DNA of 64,000 bases, taken from Hirundichthys speculiger. Lineage: Eukaryota > Chordata > Actinopteri > Beloniformes > Exocoetidae. The stretch covers positions 1 to 64,000 of the forward strand of contig JAGFBZ010000945.1 in NCBI GenBank assembly GCA_018398805.1. The letters run 5' to 3'. How positions within the stretch are numbered: the stretch's first letter is position 1; each line of letters opens with the position of its first letter. The notes beneath the pieces were generated by a model. That model was not told where the DNA came from, did not search any database, and worked only from the letters and a program-made list of their open reading frames with translations. A program made the translations under genes and the position numbers. Shown piece after piece: positions 57,909 to 64,000 of the stretch.

Positions 57909-58881
57909 GTAATGACAACTGAAAGTCTGTTCCTTAATTATAAAACAAAGCCATTTCTGGGTCACATAAACCAGACAATAAAATATTTTTAAAAAATTCA
58001 GTCCCGTGGCCTGTTTGCTAAAATTGAAATATAAAAAACAGGCTTTTTTTGTGTTAGATTTAAAAATGGAAAAAAAGGTCATTTTTAAATTTTTTAATCT
58101 TTTGATTGACAATCGAAAATGGAAAAACAAATGATACACAGATAACTACGGATTGATAAAGTTACTGAACTTTAACATGGACATTTTCATTTTAAAGTTC
58201 TCCCAGACGGAGGATTTAACAGAAACAAGGTTATTTTTAACAACTGACAAGTTGAACTCCCCGTTAAAAGTTTCTGCTGTTACCTCAGAAATTACCTGTT
58301 TTAATGTTCTGATTGTGGCCTCTAGATTCTTAGGATTTTGTTGGTAGACTTTTTTTATTTTTCATAAAAAAACAGGATGACATTAATGCCCTGGCAGTGG
58401 CAATAAGCTTTATTTTAATTTACATTTTTTAAGATGAGATTTACACTAAATATGTGTTACTGACAAGTGCTGATGTTAAAAGTGTTTGAACAACAAATGT
58501 TATGACACTTTAGTTCATATGGCAGCAGAACATTTAAATAAAAGTGCATTTTACACTACTTTTGGATTTATTATTTGATTTTGCGTATACAATGCGATTA
58601 ATCGTGATTAATCAGGGAAATAATGAAATTAATCACGATTACAAATTTTAATCGTTGCCCAGCCCTTATCGATATATATCGCAGAATTGATAAAATCGCT
58701 CAGCTCTACTCCAACTGTAAATAAATTACAGGAATGCTTTGTACAGACAGATAGATTCATCAAGTGTCCGGAGGATCCGGAGGAATCTCTGTGCTGGGAA
58801 TCTCTAATCGTGATTAATCGGGGAAATCATGCGATTAATCGCGATTAAAAAATGTAATCGTTGCCCAGCCCTAATTTAAAC

Positions 58882-59491
58882 ATGTAAAAGAATATGTTTG
58901 ACGTCAACTACGAAGGGCGAATTACATCTAACGATCTTAATGTGCAGCTTCTGCTTAACTCCACCGCGTGCTTCAGTCTTGATTGTCTGTCCAGACTACA
59001 CTGAAGCAGGACATCTCCTTCTGCTGACTAGAATATAACTTTTTAAAATCAAAAACACACCTAACGATCAGGATCCTAACCACCTGGAATTCAGAATTAA
59101 GCCCCAGTTCAGCCTGCGTGAAGCCAGCGTGCCATAATCAACATGCCCGGCGCTCCTCGGACTCCCCGCTCATCTTCGCATGTAGATGGCAAATCCCCAA
59201 CGATTATGATGGCAGCGTGTCGGTGGGAGCAGACGCATGGGGGGGGGGGGGCTGGGCTGGATAGGGTTACTGTTACTGGGCTGCAGTGTGGCGGACCGGG
59301 CGGCGACACCAGCATGTCCTCCAGCTGACAAAAGGCAGCGGCTTCCCCTCGCCGTTACCAGAACAAAACAAACAGCCGTGAAACGCAACGCCAGCCGCGA
59401 CCACATGGGAGGAGCGTGCAGAGACAAACTCCAGCTGTGTGGTTCATGACATCTGGCCCGTCAGCCAGCTGTTTTCCATTCATACCAGCGT
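58882..59491. other. Intron, unique sequence
   Basis: G run at 59239-59250; nothing else recognised. Confidence 0.4.
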
Positions 59492-59499
59492 GTAAAGTA

Positions 59500-60528
59500 T
59501 AGGGGTGAGTATTGGCAAGGACCTTGCAATACGATATGTATCATGATACTTGGGTCACAATACGATATTATCACGATGTCACGATATCGTGATATATTGC
59601 GATATTCTACCCATTTAATATCAAAATTAAAAGTAGAGATGAAAACTCAAGTTGCTGTATATGTTCATCAGATGATATTTAGTGCGTTTACATGGGAAGT
59701 TTAATTCCTCTTTAATTCAGAATTAAAATTAAATCCGATTTAAAATGATTAAAAATTACCATGTAAACACCTAATTCCGAATGTAAATGTCCATTCCGAA
59801 TTCAACTTAAGTCCAAAGTAAGGGGCTGGTTTATTCTGATTTTAAATCAGAATAGAATAATTCCGCGGTCATGTATACACTCATTCCGCTTTAAATTAAT
59901 TCCGATCTTTCTGCGCATGCTAGTTCCCTTGCCCGTGTGTCGCGATGACGCTTATATTCCGCGCTGGGCTTGTTTTCGAATGAAAATCATCGACATGACG
60001 TTGTCGTGCTGCTGCTTCAAAAATAAAATCAAAACAAATCCAAAAAGGATGCTAATAATGTAGTCTTCCATGTTGTTGCTAATCAAGTAAGTTTGTTTTC
60101 TTCCGGTAGACGTAAATACGTAAAGACGTCCGCCCCCCTCTATCCAATCAGAACCCTTCCCAGCCCCCAGACCTTTAGCGGAATTGGATAAAGCCGATCA
60201 AATGTATTTTCCATGTAAATCTCAATTCGGAATTACTATTTCCATGTAAACTCGAACGAAAATAGTTTAAGTCTGAATTATTTAATTCGGAATAAATAAT
60301 TCCGAATTAAAAAACGTCATGTAACCGTGGCCATTGATCATTCAGAGGACAAATTGAGTCCTATTTGCTTCAAAACAGCCTATTTATTGTTTATTATTAG
60401 TGTTTTTGCACATTTAAGTAACTATTACGACATAATGACGATATCGATATTAGGAGCTGAAAATCGATATTTTATTGGGCGGCCAAAAATCGCGATATAT
60501 TGCCAAATCGATTTTTTTCACACCCCTA
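59500..60528 (+). mobile_element. Family B hAT-like MITE, copy 5, interrupted by Harbinger-like element
   Basis: It runs from TAGGGGTGAGTATTGGCAAG to TTTTTCACACCCCTA, with a perfect 8-bp duplication GTAAAGTA (59492-59499 and 60529-60536). The element at 59680-60332 splits GATGATATTGATCATTC. Confidence 0.95.
59680..60332 (+). mobile_element. PIF/Harbinger-like element, copy 2, nested in family B
   Basis: It runs from TAGTGCGTTTACATGGGAAG to GTCATGTAACCGTGGCC. The target ATT is duplicated (59677-59679 and 60333-60335), proven by the intact family B site. 653 bp, with the Myb-like ORF largely deleted compared with copy 1. Confidence 0.88.
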
Positions 60529-60536
60529 GTAAAGTA

Positions 60537-61848
60537 TCTCATTTAGTCCTATAATTCATCACAAGTTAGCGTTTCATACTTTCAGCTGTGTTTTTACGAT
60601 GCAAAGTGGCAGTAAAAGAGTGAAGTTCTGGTGGTTTCGCTTCTGGCTTCATCCCCCACAATAAAACTGGATAATTACATTTGATGAAAATTAGTGTCGG
60701 GTTAATTAAACTTCCCATTTCTGTCTGAAAACTTGCTACAGTGATTGAATTAAATCAAATTAATTAATCTTTTTTAGTATAAATCCAGAAACAAATGAAT
60801 TCAGACAGAGCAAAAGGTTAAAAATCAATGCTAAAAAAAAAAAAACATCAAGAAACATAATACATTAGAAAACAGACTGGAAATAATAACTGGTAATTAG
60901 CTGCAGCCGTTCACCGATAAACGACACCTGCGCCGCCCGCCGTGTGTTCTCAAATATTTAGTCGGGCGTCCTGTTAGGTTTCTGATTTATTCTGACAGTC
61001 TGACACATGGGCCACTCCTCTGGATACCAGGAAAACATTTACCTCCTTAACTGGGAAGGAGCTGCCATCATCTAAGGATCAAGTTTCTGGACTCGATAGT
61101 ATCGATTACACATTTCAACACATGTCCCTCATCCCAACACCCCCCCCTCCAACCTGAGGTACGATCACCCCCTAACGATGCCACATGACACTGCTAAAGC
61201 ACCGCGAGCGTCAACGGGGGATAATGAACGCAGGACGGATCATGCTGGAGGAATATATTCCAAACGACGTGAGCGTTTTGAGCCGGCAGAAACCCGTCCG
61301 GTTATTTGACCTTGTTCAGAAGCGCCAATTAAAGCCTGTGTACACGCGGCGAGACCTTCAGCCTTCACGCTGGGCTCAAAAAGTAGAGAAATTTTAATTA
61401 TGGCCAGTTGACAGTTTGACGAGAGTCCGGGGACGGAGGAGGGGTTTTACAGCACAGCTGAGGATGAGCTACTATACGGCGGTCGGATCGCCCGGCAGCA
61501 CGGCTCTCCGGGTCTTGGGAGGTTAATCAAAATGCCAAATGTTACAGTGCACGGCGGCAGAGAGCTATACTGAGCCCGTCTCGCCCAACACATCGTCTTA
61601 CATGAGAGACGGAGTCGTTCAGGGAACCAAAGAGGCACTCTGTTTATGGGCAGAAACATAAATGCATGAACGGGTTCGAGCTGCTCCGTCCTTCTAAATG
61701 TGTTTGCAGATAAGAGCGACGATTGAAAGTTTCATCCCCATCACTCCCACTTGGCCGCTGGCAAAAAAGGTGTGAGGTGAAATGACAGATTTTGATTTAG
61801 CGCCAGTATTTTACTCTCCTGGGGACCATAGCGATGCTTTCCACAATC
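60537..61848. other. Intron, unique sequence
   Basis: C run at 61140-61147. The block 61190-61450 is clean and non-repetitive; possible conserved non-coding sequence. No exon. Confidence 0.4.
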
Positions 61849-61856
61849 ATTTTTGA

Positions 61857-62975
61857 TAGGGGTGCACAATAACTATCGGGCCGATAACAGGAAATTATGA
61901 CGTCATCCCGATAAGTCCGATATCACAACGAATAGCCACGATAACATATATATTTTTGTCAACACAGCAGTCTCGTTCCCTCTGAGCCTTGAATGACCGA
62001 CAGTTAATGTTATGTTCAAGTGACGTCGGCATAATCAGAAAAAATGATTTATCAATTAGGAAAATCAAGAATACCCGCTCATGCCAGAAAACAACTTGTT
62101 AACGCGGTCATAATTTTAGTAGTTGCTCATTTGAATTGATATTTGCAGTATTTCCCCTCATGTTACACATAAAAAATAGAAAAAATAGAAAAGACTGAAA
62201 GAACGACTAGCAAACGAGGGAACGTGGGAATTTACGTTACACCTTGAATGCACCATGCGGCACAGCGTACTGATCACAACAAACATGGCGGCGTGGAACT
62301 TCGTTAAAGTTTCAGAAGAAGATAGTTTGGTGGTTATTTGTGACGAATCCTCCGAGTGAATTCTACGAGGAGGGAAGCACAAACTTTAATACGTAAAACC
62401 TGATCAGCCACCTACAACATAACAATCGCTTCCATGGAGTTTTGAAATCGCGCTAACGCGAGCTAATGCTAACGTGCACAAGCCAGCAGCAGTCTCCTCT
62501 CCCTCATCTCTCTCATCTAAAGTGTCCATGAGGTAAAAAAACAAAAAGAAAATCAGTGAACCTCATTTACTTTAATTAAAGGTATTAATTTAAATGGAAC
62601 CACAAGCCAAAATCCTTTAAATGTTAATCTTTTTCAGTTTAGTAATTCTTTTGATGTATGTATTTCCATCAGTTCAAGGAGCCTTTTTTTTTATATCAGT
62701 CAGTAATGAACCTTATTTAAGTTAATGTGAGATATCAAATAGGTTTTGTTTGATAGCTTTATGAAAATGTTTGAGAGGCTTGACAATAGTTTTTCAATGG
62801 AAAAAAATAAATATCTGTTTATTTAAAGAGTCCAAACTGTTTTTGGTTTTGTTCATAGTATTGATGTAATGATCTTAGGTATACGTGTGTTATCGGTTAT
62901 CTGTATCGGCCTTTAGGAGCTGAAAGTTATCAGTTATCAGTATCGGTTTTAAAAAACAGTTATCGTGCACCCCTA
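61857..62975 (+). mobile_element. Family C hAT-like element, copy 5, full length
   Basis: It runs from TAGGGGTGCACAATAACTATC to CAGTTATCGTGCACCCCTA, the best-preserved copy (1119 bp). Flanks atttttga and gtttttgg match at 6/8. The MAAWNFVKVSEED frame is at 62286. Confidence 0.92.
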
Positions 62976-62983
62976 GTTTTTGG

Positions 62984-63362
62984 CCACGCCACAACGCTGG
63001 ACGTGCAGTTGAGTGGCGAGACTGAGAGACTGACAAATGGCAACAAAGAGAAAGTGAGAAAGCCACAAACCATTGAGGACAGACGGGGAAGACAGAGATC
63101 CACCTGTTTGACACAGAGAGCCTGAGAAAGTGAGAAGGAATGAACAGAATGTGTGTGTGTGTGTGTGTGAACGCACCAGGTTAAGGTCTATAAGGTGCAA
63201 GTGTGTGTGTTTGTGTGTGTGTGTGCGTGTGTGTGTTATGACCAACTGATAATACCATCAAGAATGGCATTCAAGGAACGGTATGTAGAAAAACAGCTGA
63301 AGGGAGGACCATGCATAACACACATGTACGCACGCTCACGCACACACGCGCACAAAAACTAT
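62984..63362. other. Intron with (TG)n
   Basis: TG/GT repeats at 63150-63170 and 63198-63237. Nothing else recognised. Confidence 0.5.
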
Positions 63363-63364
63363 TA

Positions 63365-63924
63365 CAGTGATGCCTTTTTTTTTCACGGTTATTGGGGACC
63401 GGCGCCCCCCCTGCGACAATCAAAATCCACTAACAGGAGCTGGAGCCCCCCCGAGCCTCAATAATGTGTTTAAAATATGTTTAAAATATGTTCACAGCCT
63501 CTGGTCTCTGAACCGTAGTAAACAAACTGCTTGTATTGTGCTATTTTTAGCTCGTAATTAGCAGCTAACACGCTAACAACAACAAAAGAAAAAGTCCGGT
63601 TTTCTCTGCATGGAACGGGAACTTTATTCTGGCACTGCAGGAACTTGTAACATCACACAGGTTGTATTGTTGGGCTCCTGTCGGTTAACAGAGAATGTAA
63701 ATCTATACATGCTAGGTAGCACACACTACATTACCCATAAGGCCACCTTCTTAAAGGGGCCAGGCTGGCTCACAGCATTTCTTCGCTGTGAGAGAACGCG
63801 CACAACATCCTGTGATGTTTCCACGATTAAAAAAAATTTTTTTTTACTATATTATATATTTCTGAAAAATCCGCGAATAACTAAAACCGCGGAACGTAAA
63901 CTGCGAATTGGCGAGGGATCACCG
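63365..63924 (-). mobile_element. Tigger/pogo-like element, copy 4
   Basis: It runs from CAGTGATGCCTTTTTTTTTC to GGCGAGGGATCACCG, with TA at 63363-63364 and 63925-63926. It is the reverse of 23156-23771 and slightly shorter. Confidence 0.92.
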
Positions 63925-64000
63925 TATAACGTTTCGACCAATAAAATCGTGAGGAAGATCAGAACACAAACACTTGTGTTACAAAGCATAAACCATGAAC

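Larger units (their letters stand above)
56311..58873 (+). mobile_element. Family A element, copy 5, chimeric and with two nested elements
   Basis: The outer ends TAGGGCTGGGCAAGTTAACG and GTTGCCCAGCCCTA are flanked by atttaaag (56303-56310) and atttaaac (58874-58881), 7/8. Nested elements are at 56658-56998 and 57059-57908. The right arm is double: a first end at about 58668 with the private changes of the 17.1-kb copy, then ~130 bp identical in layout to 17144-17274, then a second right end. Confidence 0.93.

Overview
This is a stretch of a ray-finned fish nuclear genome, probably a percomorph teleost (inferred from the vertebrate gene structure and the mix of fish-type DNA transposons and LINE tails). 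The only host gene I recognise is zc3h3 (zinc finger CCCH domain-containing protein 3), on the minus strand. Five consecutive internal exons are visible with consensus splice sites and compatible phases: 19871-20036, 9492-9649, 4806-4881, 4240-4408 and 2487-2556. They cover the basic RYK/SW-R-AKR region, the YRVSANKLSRT motif, the RAVQRS helix, CCCH finger 1 and CCCH finger 2. The large N-terminal exon should lie beyond position 64000, and the exons for fingers 3-5 and the C-terminus before position 1. Everything from 20037 to 64000 therefore looks like one very long intron. The finger-1 exon carries a reading-frame break and a two-residue insertion between metal ligands; both need checking against reads.

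Most of the rest is transposon-derived. At least six families of short, mostly non-autonomous hAT-like elements begin 5'-TAGRG and are flanked by 8-bp target duplications. I call them A (TAGGGCTGGGCAA), B (TAGGGGTGAG), C (TAGGGGTGCA), E (TAGGGCTGTAG), F (TAGAGGTGTCCCGATC and TAGAGGTCTTCA) and G/H (TAGGGATG). There are also classical CAG-ended hAT elements, four Tigger/pogo-like elements (CAGTGATCCCTCG ends, TA duplications), two PIF/Harbinger-like elements (one with a relic Myb/SANT ORF), an 18-bp-TIR MITE and three 3' ends of one non-LTR retrotransposon family. Many are nested, and the target duplications allow the insertion order to be read directly.

Tandem repeats are prominent: a ~4.5-kb 16-bp minisatellite (about 28.96-33.47 kb) that grew inside the last codons of a LINE and ends in TTAGGG-containing units; a ~1-kb GGAT/GGAC array that extends a LINE tail (47.77-48.77 kb); a ~1.4-kb GAA/GGA polypurine tract (49.98-51.36 kb); and many long G or C runs.

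I see no operon, CRISPR, rRNA or convincing tRNA, and no new multi-gene system. The most unusual signals are: (1) family A copy 56311-58873, whose right arm contains ~130 bp of the flank of the A copy at 17.1 kb; (2) the LINE-to-minisatellite conversion; (3) a family B subfamily with a duplicated right arm that moves as a unit; and (4) the zc3h3 frame break.
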